DNA from: Alistipes sp.
GTDB taxonomy: Bacteria; Bacteroidota; Bacteroidia; Bacteroidales; Rikenellaceae
Length of the DNA stretch: 42,803 bases
Assembly: GCA_017380955.1 (NCBI GenBank)
Contig: JAFOCZ010000027.1
Location: forward strand, 1-42,803
Direction: 5' to 3'
The notes beneath the pieces were generated by a model. That model did no database searches. It was given only the letters and a program-made list of their open reading frames with translations, and was not told where the DNA came from. Within the stretch, counting starts at the first letter, position 1, and every line of letters starts with the position of its first letter. A program made the position numbers and the translations under genes. Positions 1 through 7,664 of this stretch are shown one piece after another.

Positions 1-246
1 ATGGACGAGCCGACCTCAGCACTCGACCCCATTGCGACAAAGCATATCGAGGAACTACTATTGGAATTGCAGAAGGAGGTTACAATCCTTATCGTGACGC
101 ACAATATGGGGCAAGCAAAACGAATATCTTCGAAGTCGATGTTTATGTACCTGGGCGAACTTGTCGAATATGGCGACACCGAAACGATGTTCACCAACCC
201 ATCAGACGAGCGCACCAAAGCCTACCTTACAGGCAAGATGGGCTAA
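1..246 (+). CDS. pstB: Phosphate ABC transporter ATP-binding protein PstB (3' part)
   Basis: This is the C-terminal 81 residues of the ATPase that powers high-affinity phosphate import with PstA/PstC in the inner membrane. The visible part opens at the Walker B end and D-loop (DEPTSALDP, residues 2-10), has the switch histidine in IVTHNMGQA (H34) and ends with the PstB-like tail (EYGDTETMFTNPSDERTKAYLTGKMG region). The first ATG here is the internal Met before DEPTSALD, so the true start lies upstream of the window. phoU, which often follows pstB, is not present; a terminator and a mobile element follow instead. PstB is favoured over other ABC ATPases by the tail and by the switch sequence THNMGQAKRIS. 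Confidence 0.9.
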   Translation: MDEPTSALDPIATKHIEELLLELQKEVTILIVTHNMGQAKRISSKSMFMYLGELVEYGDTETMFTNPSDERTKAYLTGKMG

Positions 247-269
247 TCGTTTCCATCTCCAAATAAACT

Positions 270-318
270 ATCCCCAATGGTTATAACCGAGAATGGTGTA
301 GCCTTTGGGGATTTTTTT
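270..318 (+). terminator. Terminator after pstB
   Basis: ATCCCCAA (270-277) pairs with TTGGGGAT (305-312), an inner GG/CC extends the stem, and a run of seven T follows (312-318). It ends pstB. The reverse strand also has an A/T flank, so it may serve the convergent XRE gene too. Confidence 0.6.
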
Positions 319-352
319 GTCTGTATCGGCTTGCGACCGATATATAAGGTCT

Positions 353-643
353 CTACTTCGAAATAATATCTGCAAGGTTTATAACATCCTGCTTACTTCT
401 AATCACATATACCTCGTCTTTATATACTACCGAGCCATATATCTCTGCCTTATTGTCTGTGGTGAAGAGACGCCATACTGGTACATTTAGGACATTGGCA
501 ACAGCCTCCAAGCGTTGCAGCGTTGGATTACCCTTAGTTAGTGAGTTGTAGAGATTATTCCTATCTACACCGAGCTTGTCACTCAACTCTTTGAATGACA
601 TATTGCGCTCGTCAAGAAGCTCTTTGATAATCGTAAAGTCCAT
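353..643 (-). CDS. XRE-family helix-turn-helix regulator
   Basis: A 96-residue DNA-binding protein. Residues about 5-60 form a Cro/C1-type HTH (FKELSDKLGVDRNNLYNSLTKG is the helix-turn-helix core, then LQRLEAVANVLNVPVWRLF, the usual fourth and fifth helices). The last 35 residues (IYGSVVYKDEVYVI) look like a short beta extension. It is the first gene inside the mobile element, convergent with pstB and divergent from the small gene at 785. The intergenic region holds repeated TGTCAAA motifs and two palindromes. By position it is probably the element's repressor (inference). The protein family is clear; the operator is not known. Confidence 0.85.
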   Translation of the reverse strand: MDFTIIKELLDERNMSFKELSDKLGVDRNNLYNSLTKGNPTLQRLEAVANVLNVPVWRLFTTDNKAEIYGSVVYKDEVYVIRSKQDVINLADIISK

Positions 644-648
644 ATTAT

Positions 649-698
649 GTCAAATTAGTAGTCAAAAGTATATTAAATTATACGAAATGTCAAATTTA
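649..698. promoter_or_regulatory. Repeated TGTCAAA motifs upstream of the XRE gene
   Basis: TGTCAAATTA (649-658), GTCAAAAG (661-668) and TGTCAAATTT (689-698) lie in the same orientation just upstream of the XRE start. They could be operator half-sites for autoregulation. This rests on repetition and position only. Confidence 0.3.
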
Positions 699-730
699 TC
701 TGTAATAAATTACACTTTATGACCTTAAAA

Positions 731-762
731 TTTGGCGAAATGATAATATATTACTATATTTG
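731..762 (+). promoter_or_regulatory. Bacteroidota-type promoter for the 785 gene cluster
   Basis: TTTG at 731-734 and TATATTTG at 755-762 are separated by 20 bases, which matches the Bacteroidota primary sigma factor consensus (TTTG, about 20, TAnnTTTG). The inferred transcription start is about 769. Two copies of TAATATATTA flank the -7 box. Confidence 0.65.
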
Positions 763-785
763 CATATCAAAACAGTAATATATTA
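744..785. promoter_or_regulatory. Paired palindromes TAATATATTA around the -7 box (operator candidate)
   Basis: The same perfect 10-bp palindrome occurs at 744-753 and 776-785, 32 bp apart centre to centre (about three helical turns). One copy lies between the -33 and -7 boxes, the other ends on the first base of the start codon. A dimeric repressor bound at both would block transcription; the XRE protein is the obvious candidate (inference). Confidence 0.4.
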
Positions 786-973
786 TGAGGGCAATACTTG
801 GACAATACTATTACGCACCACACCGACGAAGTTTCGGTGTATGGCAGTGGACAGAGGTAAGCGAAACGGGAGCTTGTGGAACATTCATCAAGGACTTCCG
901 TAGCAAGGAAGAGGCAAGAGAGTATGTATGGGCGATGAACGGTTGGGGTAAGCCTTCAAAGAAACTTAATTAG
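785..973 (+). CDS. Small hypothetical protein of the mobile element
   Basis: A 62-residue basic, aromatic-rich protein (YYYAPHRRSFGVWQW, later EEAREYVWAMNGWG). No domain was recognised with certainty and no signal peptide or membrane segment is seen. It has a well-formed promoter (731-762), an ATG start without Shine-Dalgarno as is usual in this phylum, and sits first in an apparent operon with the genes at 1001 and 1347. Alternating charged and aromatic residues suggest a compact folded protein. Function unknown. Confidence 0.65.
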   Translation: MRAILGQYYYAPHRRSFGVWQWTEVSETGACGTFIKDFRSKEEAREYVWAMNGWGKPSKKLN

Positions 974-1000
974 TACGGTGTAATAAATTTTCTTACAGAT

Positions 1001-1330
1001 ATGACAACGATAGTAGCAGTAACAAACAAGGATTTGTACAGAGCAACAGTGATTGCTTCAAGAGTTGAGAATGACTTTGTAACAGGCTTGCAGGTGGCAA
1101 AGTTGAATGAGTTGAAGGCTCGTATGCGTGAGGGCGTAGTTAAGTTTGCGTACCTCAAAAAGGATAAGAGCGTGAGAGTAGCCTACGGCACATTGATGCC
1201 TCAACTGATGCGTGACAAGGTTTTGGGAACTGGTCTTTGTGGCGATGCTCGCAATGTCTGCACATACTATGATGTGGAGTGCGGTCAGTTCAGATGTTTT
1301 CAACTCCAAGCACTAATCAAAATTTGGTAA
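1001..1330 (+). CDS. WYL_2/DUF2693-like SH3 beta-barrel protein
   Basis: A 109-residue small protein. Residues about 48-109 (VVKFAYLKKDKSVRVAYGTL, then a variable loop, then YYDVECGQFRCFQLQALIKI) resemble the Sm/SH3-like barrel family DUF2693/WYL_2 common in Bacteroidales phages and conjugative elements: a strand with K-D-x-x-x-R-x-A-x-G-T-L and a C-terminal F-x-x-x-x-L-I. The N-terminal part is helical and unlike the family. Family assignment is from memory of the pattern. It lies between the 785 gene and the serine recombinase in one direction, with gaps of 27 and 16 bases. Role in the element unknown. Confidence 0.6.
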   Translation: MTTIVAVTNKDLYRATVIASRVENDFVTGLQVAKLNELKARMREGVVKFAYLKKDKSVRVAYGTLMPQLMRDKVLGTGLCGDARNVCTYYDVECGQFRCFQLQALIKIW

Positions 1331-1346
1331 AAATCATTACCAAAAG

Positions 1347-1988
1347 ATGACGAAGATGAATAGAGCAGTTATATACGCAAGAGTATCGAGCACTGGCGAG
1401 AGGCAATCAACCTCTCGTCAGGTGGCTGACTTGACCAACTATGCAAGCCTCAACGGTTTGGAGGTCGTTGAGGTGTACGAGGAGCATATCAGCGGAGCAA
1501 AGCGCAACGAGGAGCGTGCAGTGCTTACTGAGTGCATTGACTATGCTATTGCCAATAGTGTAGATGTGGTTTTGTTCTCGGAGCTTTCACGCTGTGGTCG
1601 TGCAGTATGGGAGGTGTTAGACACTATCCGCACATTGAAGGATAACGGCATCAATGCCTATTTCCAGAAGGAGGGTTTATCTTTGTTTGGGGCAGATAGC
1701 AAAGAAAATCCATATTTAGCGGTTATGGTGTCCGTTCTCGGAGTCTGCGCCCAAATGGAGCGAGAGAACATCACATATCGCCTCAACAGTGGCAGAGCCA
1801 AGTATATTGCTGACGGCGGCAAATTGGGTCGTAAGGTTGGCTCGGTCAAGAGTAAGGAACGCAAGCAGGAGGAGTACAGCAAGGTAATCCGTTCATTGAA
1901 GGCGGGCAAGTCAATCCGAGATACAGCAGCCATTTGTAGCGTTAGTATTTCTACTGTACAACGAGTTAAGAAAGAGTTTGCCATATAA
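1347..1988 (+). CDS. Serine recombinase (resolvase/invertase family)
   Basis: A 213-residue small serine recombinase that cuts and rejoins DNA through a phosphoserine link. The catalytic domain starts at VIYARVSS; Ser14 is the expected nucleophile and Arg12 the adjacent catalytic arginine. SELSRCGRAVWEVLDTI (about residues 75-91) matches the conserved S-x-L-x-R-x-x-R block, and the long E helix precedes a C-terminal helix-turn-helix (about 186-212, KSIRDTAAICSVSISTVQRVK). Length fits resolvases and invertases, not large integrases. An alternative ATG lies nine bases downstream at 1356. Its substrate sites are not identified. It may resolve or invert part of the element, since a separate tyrosine integrase is present. 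Confidence 0.88.
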   Translation: MTKMNRAVIYARVSSTGERQSTSRQVADLTNYASLNGLEVVEVYEEHISGAKRNEERAVLTECIDYAIANSVDVVLFSELSRCGRAVWEVLDTIRTLKDNGINAYFQKEGLSLFGADSKENPYLAVMVSVLGVCAQMERENITYRLNSGRAKYIADGGKLGRKVGSVKSKERKQEEYSKVIRSLKAGKSIRDTAAICSVSISTVQRVKKEFAI

Positions 1989-2032
1989 CTTTTATCCTCG
2001 TTGAGTTAGTATACAACTCCCCAAAATACAAA

Positions 2033-2056
2033 AAAAGCACCCGTTGAGGTGCTTTT
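2033..2056. terminator. Bidirectional terminator between the two recombinase genes
   Basis: AAAAGCACC (2033-2041) and GGTGCTTTT (2048-2056) form a 9-bp stem with a 6-base loop; A-runs on the left and T-runs on the right serve both strands. It separates the convergent serine recombinase and integrase genes. Confidence 0.7.
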
Positions 2057-2061
2057 AATTT

Positions 2062-3498
2062 TTAGTCGAGCATTGCGATTGCTTCATTTTGTTGCTGTGA
2101 CTTTTGGCGATTGTGATAGCGATGGAATGCTCTACTCCCCGAGATGTGTCCAGACATCGTGCCCGTTATATTGTCCGGCACACCTTTACCGACCATTGTG
2201 TCAATGAAGTTGCTTCGGGCAAACTTGCTAATCGCAATCTCATACAATGGTCTTGTTTCCATCTGGTTATAGGAATTATAAGTTACTACCTTCCTATCCA
2301 AACCCGCCGCCTTAAACATTCGTTTTAGCTGCCTATTGTATGTTTGAGAGTGCTTTGGGAAATGAAATAGGGGAGTCTTGGGGTGTGCATCTTCAATGCG
2401 ATATTTGTAAAACACATTAGCTGCATTTGGAGTTAGAGGGATGCGACAAATGATGCTGGTTGACCTAACGGTCTTATCTGGGCAATAATATATACACATC
2501 TGCCCATCCTCCTCCTCCACAAGATTTTCGTATCTAAGCTGAAAATAATCTGAAATACGACAACCAATCGAACATTGGAAGTAGAACAAATCTCTTGTGT
2601 ATTCCAAGTCTGCATCATCGAACACAGTATTCCATAACTTTCTTTTCTCCTCTTGGGTTATAATTATTGGGTCGCCATAATGAGCCGATGGAGCGGTGTA
2701 ATCCCCAATATTGCCAAAATCTGTAATGCCGTAATGCTTGCGACTCCACTTAAAGAACTGCTTAATGCAATTCATAATTTTTGATATAGTGTTCTGATTC
2801 TTCTTCCTTGCACGACGGCGAGGATGTAGTGTCGTGTCGTTCTGCCCTTCATCTTGGTTGAGGAAAACATTAAAGTCTGTTAGTAGCTTAGCATTGCAAT
2901 CGGCAAATGTAATCTCCTTGCCTCTTTGCTTCTCAAATCTGCGAAGATGGTTTATTGTATTTGTTCGAGTCTTGTTTCGTCCATTGGTGACCGAAGTATC
3001 CAAACAATACAGCTCTGCCAATACCCAGAACTGATTTCTCTCTTCTTCCTTCACCTCAGGCTCTGGCGATTCAGTAATTTCAGGCTCTGCTGAAACTGCC
3101 TCAACATCCTTGCATTTATTTCGTGTGGATTTACCCAACGCCTCATTAAGAGCCTCAACAATGATTTCCTTTGTTATCTCTTCGTGTTGGGCTGATAGTG
3201 TTAGCATTGTTGCAGCTATTAAGTTCAATGCCCTATTAACATCAGAGTAGGGAACTACACGAGCACCCTTCTTTGCATTACACCCTTTGCGTACTCCATA
3301 GGTGTGCTTGCCGTCATCTGCGATAGTATTAAACCACGCATTCTCTTGCGCTGAGAAACCAGTGTAGTAGTTAATTCTCTTCTTGTTTATAGTAATAATT
3401 GCGCTGATTTGATAGTAAGGCTCTGCGCTCGTAACAACCTTCTTCGAGATGTAAACATTTTTCTTGACATCGAGTTTGAATCTAAGATTGTACTTCAT
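2062..3498 (-). CDS. Tyrosine-type site-specific integrase
   Basis: A 478-residue phage/ICE-type integrase that catalyses insertion and excision of the element. The N-terminal arm-binding-like region (1-130) is followed by an acidic linker (131-155), a core-binding domain (about 156-260) and the catalytic domain (about 275-470). Visible catalytic residues are Arg314 in IGCRISD, Lys342 (likely, in the beta-hairpin), the box II motif KFAR (425-428), His451 in SGHISGS and nucleophile Tyr461 in FHRYH. The usual first His of H-x-x-R is Lys425 here, an accepted but less common substitution. It lies at the right edge of the element, pointing inward, with repeated TTTTACGCCCC motifs upstream. Attachment sites were not found. 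Confidence 0.9.
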   Translation of the reverse strand: MKYNLRFKLDVKKNVYISKKVVTSAEPYYQISAIITINKKRINYYTGFSAQENAWFNTIADDGKHTYGVRKGCNAKKGARVVPYSDVNRALNLIAATMLTLSAQHEEITKEIIVEALNEALGKSTRNKCKDVEAVSAEPEITESPEPEVKEEERNQFWVLAELYCLDTSVTNGRNKTRTNTINHLRRFEKQRGKEITFADCNAKLLTDFNVFLNQDEGQNDTTLHPRRRARKKNQNTISKIMNCIKQFFKWSRKHYGITDFGNIGDYTAPSAHYGDPIIITQEEKRKLWNTVFDDADLEYTRDLFYFQCSIGCRISDYFQLRYENLVEEEDGQMCIYYCPDKTVRSTSIICRIPLTPNAANVFYKYRIEDAHPKTPLFHFPKHSQTYNRQLKRMFKAAGLDRKVVTYNSYNQMETRPLYEIAISKFARSNFIDTMVGKGVPDNITGTMSGHISGSRAFHRYHNRQKSQQQNEAIAMLD

Positions 3499-3554
3499 TA
3501 ATAATTTACTTTTATTAAGAGTATACCAGATTTGTTCAAGAAGTCAAGAACTGA

Positions 3555-3588
3555 GCGTAAAAAAATTTTACGCCCCTTTTTACGCCCC
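3555..3588. repeat. TTTTACGCCCC repeats upstream of the integrase
   Basis: TTTTACGCCCC occurs at 3566-3576 and 3578-3588 (12-bp period), and an inverted GCGTAA at 3555-3560 pairs with TTACGC. Such clusters next to an integrase are candidate arm-type or regulatory sites. No function is shown by the sequence alone. Confidence 0.4.
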
Positions 3589-3676
3589 ATTAAACAGGGC
3601 TAAATGGGGTTAAATGAAGTTTACTCTAATCATTACAACCCATCCGTAATGCTATAAAAGGCTAAACACGGCTATA

Positions 3677-3702
3677 TGAAGCGAAGGCAATCCTTCGCTT
3701 CA
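3677..3702. repeat. Perfect 11-bp inverted repeat
   Basis: TGAAGCGAAGG (3677-3687) and CCTTCGCTTCA (3692-3702) are a perfect hairpin with a 4-base loop. No T-run follows on either strand, so it is not a normal terminator. It may mark the right junction of the element or be a protein site. Confidence 0.35.
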
Positions 3703-3711
3703 GACCTCACG

Positions 3712-3746
3712 AAAAACAGCGTTAGAGATTCTCTAACGCTGTTTTT
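3712..3746. terminator. Terminator downstream of the lipoprotein gene
   Basis: AAAAACAGCGTTAGAG (3712-3727) pairs perfectly with CTCTAACGCTGTTTTT (3731-3746), loop ATT. It is symmetrical and probably works in both directions; the minus-strand gene ending at 3764 is the clear user. Confidence 0.75.
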
Positions 3747-3763
3747 CTTTTATCTACCTCAGA

Positions 3764-4624
3764 TTACTTCATTGCGGCCTTGCACTCGGCGATGCGCTCA
3801 TCAAGCATCGTAACCCACTCGGCAATGGCAGGGCTTGTCTCACCACCAGCGATTGCCTCGTTCACAAGTCGCTTAGCCTCGCTAAATAGTGGCAAGGCAT
3901 TAGCATACTCCTCGATAGACATATATACAAAACCCTTACGCGAAAGAACGGTGACATCTATAGACGGGTGGAATCTCACCGCTTTGACAGTCTCGCCCCA
4001 ACTATCGATATAGGTTATCATATCGACATAGTGGTCGGTCTGCTCATAGAGGGTATCGAGCATCATAAAGGCATAGTCGTATAGTCCGCTATAGTAACCC
4101 TCATCGCCCGATGCTACATACTGCGCGCCAATCATCGCAAAGTCGAACTGGAAGCACTCTATCATCAACTCACGCGCCTCATATTCAGGCAGATGGTCGT
4201 ATGCCAGGAAGCCGACAATCTCATCGTGGAAATCAAGACGTACCTCGCTGTCTATCAGCGCCATATCTATCATCAACTGGTTATCACGATATAGTTGCAC
4301 TGCCTCTGCCTCACGCTCCTCGTTGCACAACCATACAAACTTATGCCACAACTCCTCGGCATCGGCGTAGGTTTTGTTAATCATAGCCTCCACCTCCTGA
4401 GGAGTCATTGGCTCATCGCCGATCGTTGCGAGGGTCTGCATCTCCATCTCAGAGTGCTGATACCTATCGCCCACAATAACATTATTCACGCTATCGAGCA
4501 TCATCATATACTCCACCTGCTCGTTGCGAGGCTCCACGGGCCACGGTGTCTTTTCGGTTTTTTGTGTCTGTGCGCCACACGCCATAAGGGCAAACGCGGC
4601 AAGGGTTAGGGTTAGGTGTTTCAT
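3764..4624 (-). CDS. Putative lipoprotein of unknown function
   Basis: About 286 residues from the ATG at 4624, chosen because it starts a textbook lipoprotein signal (MKHLTLTLAAFALMAC, lipobox LMAC, Cys16). The mature part is acidic and mostly helical, with repeated aromatic/Leu spacing (ALPLFSEAKRLVNEAI near the C-terminus) that resembles a degenerate TPR-like fold; MMMLDSVNNVIVGDRY follows a linker. No enzyme motif is visible. It is exported and probably anchored to a membrane. It lies alone between the mobile element and the helicase island, and its GC-richer codon use matches the chromosomal genes rather than its two neighbours. Confidence 0.75.
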   Translation of the reverse strand: MKHLTLTLAAFALMACGAQTQKTEKTPWPVEPRNEQVEYMMMLDSVNNVIVGDRYQHSEMEMQTLATIGDEPMTPQEVEAMINKTYADAEELWHKFVWLCNEEREAEAVQLYRDNQLMIDMALIDSEVRLDFHDEIVGFLAYDHLPEYEARELMIECFQFDFAMIGAQYVASGDEGYYSGLYDYAFMMLDTLYEQTDHYVDMITYIDSWGETVKAVRFHPSIDVTVLSRKGFVYMSIEEYANALPLFSEAKRLVNEAIAGGETSPAIAEWVTMLDERIAECKAAMK

Positions 4625-4666
4625 ATATGTTTTATTTTTTATTAACATCCTCAGCAACAATCTATA

Positions 4667-6691
4667 TTAACAAAATATTTGCTTTGAAAGGATATTAGTA
4701 TACTCTTTGTATGTGTCATCCATATCTCGATAATGAGTGAGTACCGTAGCCTCAAATGCCTCGTCGGTTATATTCTCATTATTAAATGCTTCAATAATTT
4801 CGTTACAAATATCTTCCTCCACTTGCACCTTGATATGACGGCGTCTCATCAGTTTTCGGATAATACTATGCAATTGCGTTGTATGTGGTGCACACTCAAC
4901 GAGATGCACAAGTACAGACAAGCCATCAATATTACAAAACACCTCATTGAGGATACCTCCTCGCAACAAAACTTTGAGATTATTTACCCCATCATATTTG
5001 TCCATAATCTCATCGTGCAGTTCATCGGCAAGTTGTTCTTTACCACTCATAGCACACGCTCTGGACTTTATGTATAACAGGTTTGATGTATCGCCGTATA
5101 GCGTAATATATTTATCACAAATCTCCAAGCACTTCAAATAGTTCCACTCTCCATACAGAGCGTATATCGCACTAACAAAGAGATAATTTCTATCGTTCAA
5201 ATCTCCACTATATGAGAATGTCTTGCCATCAAGATTCTCAAAGAATTTATCATCACAAACTACACAGTCGAGTGCACGGGTAAATAATTTCTCTTTTACG
5301 TTAACATCCTGAGCGCAGATGCCATACTTAAATAATATTAACGCCGCTGTATCATAATCATATCTATGCAAGTGCTCATACAACTCCTCTCCTAAACTGA
5401 TTTCATCATCTAATTGTGAATCATTAAATGTAGATGCCAATTCCAACACATCATTATGAGTCTTAATGTGATTCACCTGCACAGGCTGTTGCAGATACAA
5501 ACCATCAAGAGTTCTTGCTCTACTCAAAGCAACATATGTTTGTCCGGCAGCAAATACCCCTCCTGATAGATCAATCTTAACTTGATCAAATGTTAGTCCT
5601 TGGCTTTTGTGTATAGTTATTGCCCAAGCCAACTTTAAAGGATATTGTGTAAAAGAGCCTACAACAGATTTCTCGGTTTGCTTTGTCGTTTTGTCATAAC
5701 TATACTTAACCTTCTCCCACGTGACTTTTTCAACCAAATGAATATCTCCGTTGTTAAGTCTTACATAGACCTTATCGTTCTCTATTTTTTCCACTTTACC
5801 GAGCGTGCCATTAACCCAGCGCTTAGCAGAGTCATTTCGCATAAACATTACTTGCGCACCCTTTCGCAAATGCAAATTCAGTTCAGTAGTTGAGAATTTA
5901 GCCACATCGAAATCGCCCTCCACAGTTCCCTCAAACCAATAATCAGGTTCCTGCATTTGCGATAGCATCGTCTCGTTAATATTATGAGCAATCTTATTTT
6001 TACTCGTTAGCGTAATAACTGCCTTATCATCGTCTATTATCTTACCAACACAATTGTTAAGGACAGCAAGATCTGATTGCAGAACTCTCTCATTTCTAAT
6101 ATTATCAAGTATGCTAACAAATTGTGTATCTACCTGTCTATACACCACCTGTAGTTCTATAGGATTCACACTTATTCGGGAGAACACATTCGCGTTAAAG
6201 AAGAATGGTTTACGATTTCCATATAGGCGATTCAACTCCTCTTTATCTTCCGTAATAACTACTGGCTCCAACTGAAACATATCACCCACAAACAACATCT
6301 GCTTACCACCAAATGGTAACGTATTGCGCATACAACGCTGCAACTCGCGATCCATAGCATCTATTATGTCACATCGTACCATTGACACCTCATCAATAAT
6401 AATAGTATCTGCGGAACGCAATATTCTATAAGTGTCATTATTAATACGCGCCTTATCAAATGGTGTTAACACCTTGGGCTCGAAACCAAAAAACGAGTGG
6501 ATAGTAACTCCTCCTGCATTAATGGCTGCAATGCCTGTTGGGGCGAGAACAATAAATTTCTTATTTATCTCTTTTTGAGCGTTCTTAACAAATGTCGTTT
6601 TACCAGTACCTGCTCGTCCGGTAAGAAAGAATGATGTATTTGTATTTTTTAGCAGACGATACGCCTGCATCAACTCTTTATTTGCTTCCAT
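4667..6691 (-). CDS. PIF1/RecD-like DNA helicase with helical C-terminal extension
   Basis: A 674-residue superfamily 1B helicase. The motor contains Walker A GRAGTGKTT (25-33), Walker B IIIDEVSMV (97-105), motif III GGKQMLFVGDMFQLEPV (128-144), the R-finger region VVYRQVD (182-188), a small beta domain (about 275-330), motif V AWAITIHKSQGLTFDQV (355-371) and motif VI YVALSRARTL (386-395). Residues about 410-674 are an extra helical, TPR-like region not part of the core helicase. It would unwind DNA with 5'-3' polarity as is usual for PIF1. It is the last gene after two paralogous unknown genes (gap 20 bases). Codon use is AT-rich, unlike the flanking chromosome. Substrate and biological role unknown. 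Confidence 0.85.
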   Translation of the reverse strand: MEANKELMQAYRLLKNTNTSFFLTGRAGTGKTTFVKNAQKEINKKFIVLAPTGIAAINAGGVTIHSFFGFEPKVLTPFDKARINNDTYRILRSADTIIIDEVSMVRCDIIDAMDRELQRCMRNTLPFGGKQMLFVGDMFQLEPVVITEDKEELNRLYGNRKPFFFNANVFSRISVNPIELQVVYRQVDTQFVSILDNIRNERVLQSDLAVLNNCVGKIIDDDKAVITLTSKNKIAHNINETMLSQMQEPDYWFEGTVEGDFDVAKFSTTELNLHLRKGAQVMFMRNDSAKRWVNGTLGKVEKIENDKVYVRLNNGDIHLVEKVTWEKVKYSYDKTTKQTEKSVVGSFTQYPLKLAWAITIHKSQGLTFDQVKIDLSGGVFAAGQTYVALSRARTLDGLYLQQPVQVNHIKTHNDVLELASTFNDSQLDDEISLGEELYEHLHRYDYDTAALILFKYGICAQDVNVKEKLFTRALDCVVCDDKFFENLDGKTFSYSGDLNDRNYLFVSAIYALYGEWNYLKCLEICDKYITLYGDTSNLLYIKSRACAMSGKEQLADELHDEIMDKYDGVNNLKVLLRGGILNEVFCNIDGLSVLVHLVECAPHTTQLHSIIRKLMRRRHIKVQVEEDICNEIIEAFNNENITDEAFEATVLTHYRDMDDTYKEYTNILSKQIFC

Positions 6692-6711
6692 TTCGAAAAT
6701 TATTTTACTAC

Positions 6712-7200
6712 TTACTCTTCGAGTAACAACTCTTTATATGCACTCTTTAGCGATATTGCGGTACGCAAAGGATTATCATACATCGCTTCAACCATCTGCG
6801 CAGCCCTATCAATCGCATAACGACTGTCGATGAACTCTCCTGCTAATTTCGCAGAGTTCTCTATGTAACTAGAGAGTATTGTTTTTGCATCCTCCTTAAT
6901 ACGATCAGCGCTATAGAACGTTTTTTCGTAATCAACTTTACCAATAAGAACCTTATTTCCGCCATCAAATGCGAATAATTCAATCGAATCGATATAAGTA
7001 AAGTTCTTATACAAACCCACCTTCTCTATCATCACTATACGATCTGTAAATCTAAGACCTTTGAAGTACATATTTCCGGCTGCACTAGTATAGTGTGCTG
7101 ATACAAACATCTTTTGCGAATCGCTATAGATAGGAATATTCTCGCGATGATTGCCGAATGTTGGCATAATTTTATCCAAGAAAGAAGTCGTTGTTTTCAT
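6712..7200 (-). CDS. Unknown protein, paralogue of the 7218-7664 product
   Basis: A 162-residue soluble protein with no recognised family. Residues about 35-100 (HYTSAAGNMYFKGLRFTDRI, then FTYIDSIELFAFDGGNKVLIGK) align with the neighbour's YVSAAGNSYFRGIKLSDRI and FINCIRVYCFNGTERQLIGE, so the two genes are duplicates. The shared part is predicted beta-rich; the C-terminal part is helical (EFIDSRYAIDRAAQMVEAMY). No signal peptide, membrane segment or metal motif. It sits between its paralogue and the helicase with gaps of 17 and 20 bases, so the three are probably one transcript. Confidence 0.7.
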   Translation of the reverse strand: MKTTTSFLDKIMPTFGNHRENIPIYSDSQKMFVSAHYTSAAGNMYFKGLRFTDRIVMIEKVGLYKNFTYIDSIELFAFDGGNKVLIGKVDYEKTFYSADRIKEDAKTILSSYIENSAKLAGEFIDSRYAIDRAAQMVEAMYDNPLRTAISLKSAYKELLLEE

Positions 7201-7217
7201 AACTACATATACTTTAA

Positions 7218-7664
7218 TTAAGATAGCAATTTTTGATTTGTCGCCAAGACCAACTGTGCTGAGAATTGCACTATTTCTGAATCATCCACAACACCACCCA
7301 TCAGTTGGGCCTGAGATTTTAGAAACTCGCTAATCATCTCTACACATTCTGCACAACAGAATCTTTCACTATAGCAGCAATTGAAATAAGAACGCTCACC
7401 TATTAGTTGACGCTCTGTTCCATTAAAACAGTATACGCGTATACAGTTAATAAATCTGTGATACCAACCATCGCCACAACAAAACTCAAGCACAATACGA
7501 TCAGATAATTTGATACCTCTAAAGTAAGAGTTTCCAGCTGCACTAACATATCGCTCAGTTTCATACATATTAGTGTTCACATTAAACTTAAGCGTTTCTC
7601 CCTTCACCGGAAGAGCCTTTTCAACAAGCGTTGAAAGAACTGAATTAGAATTTAAGATTTTCAT
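7218..7664 (-). CDS. Unknown protein, cysteine-rich paralogue of the 6712-7200 product
   Basis: A 148-residue soluble protein, first gene of the apparent three-gene unit ending in the helicase. It shares with the next gene the block S-A-A-G-N-x-Y-F-(R/K)-G-(I/L)-x-(L/F)-(S/T)-D-R-I-V and a following beta-rich stretch. It differs by a cluster of cysteines around residues 78-112 (CCGDG, NCIR, CFNG, NCCYSERFCCAEC), which could bind metal or be redox-active. No family was recognised. The long AT-rich region upstream probably carries its promoter (weak TAccTTTT-like element near 7713-7720). Confidence 0.68.
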   Translation of the reverse strand: MKILNSNSVLSTLVEKALPVKGETLKFNVNTNMYETERYVSAAGNSYFRGIKLSDRIVLEFCCGDGWYHRFINCIRVYCFNGTERQLIGERSYFNCCYSERFCCAECVEMISEFLKSQAQLMGGVVDDSEIVQFSAQLVLATNQKLLS

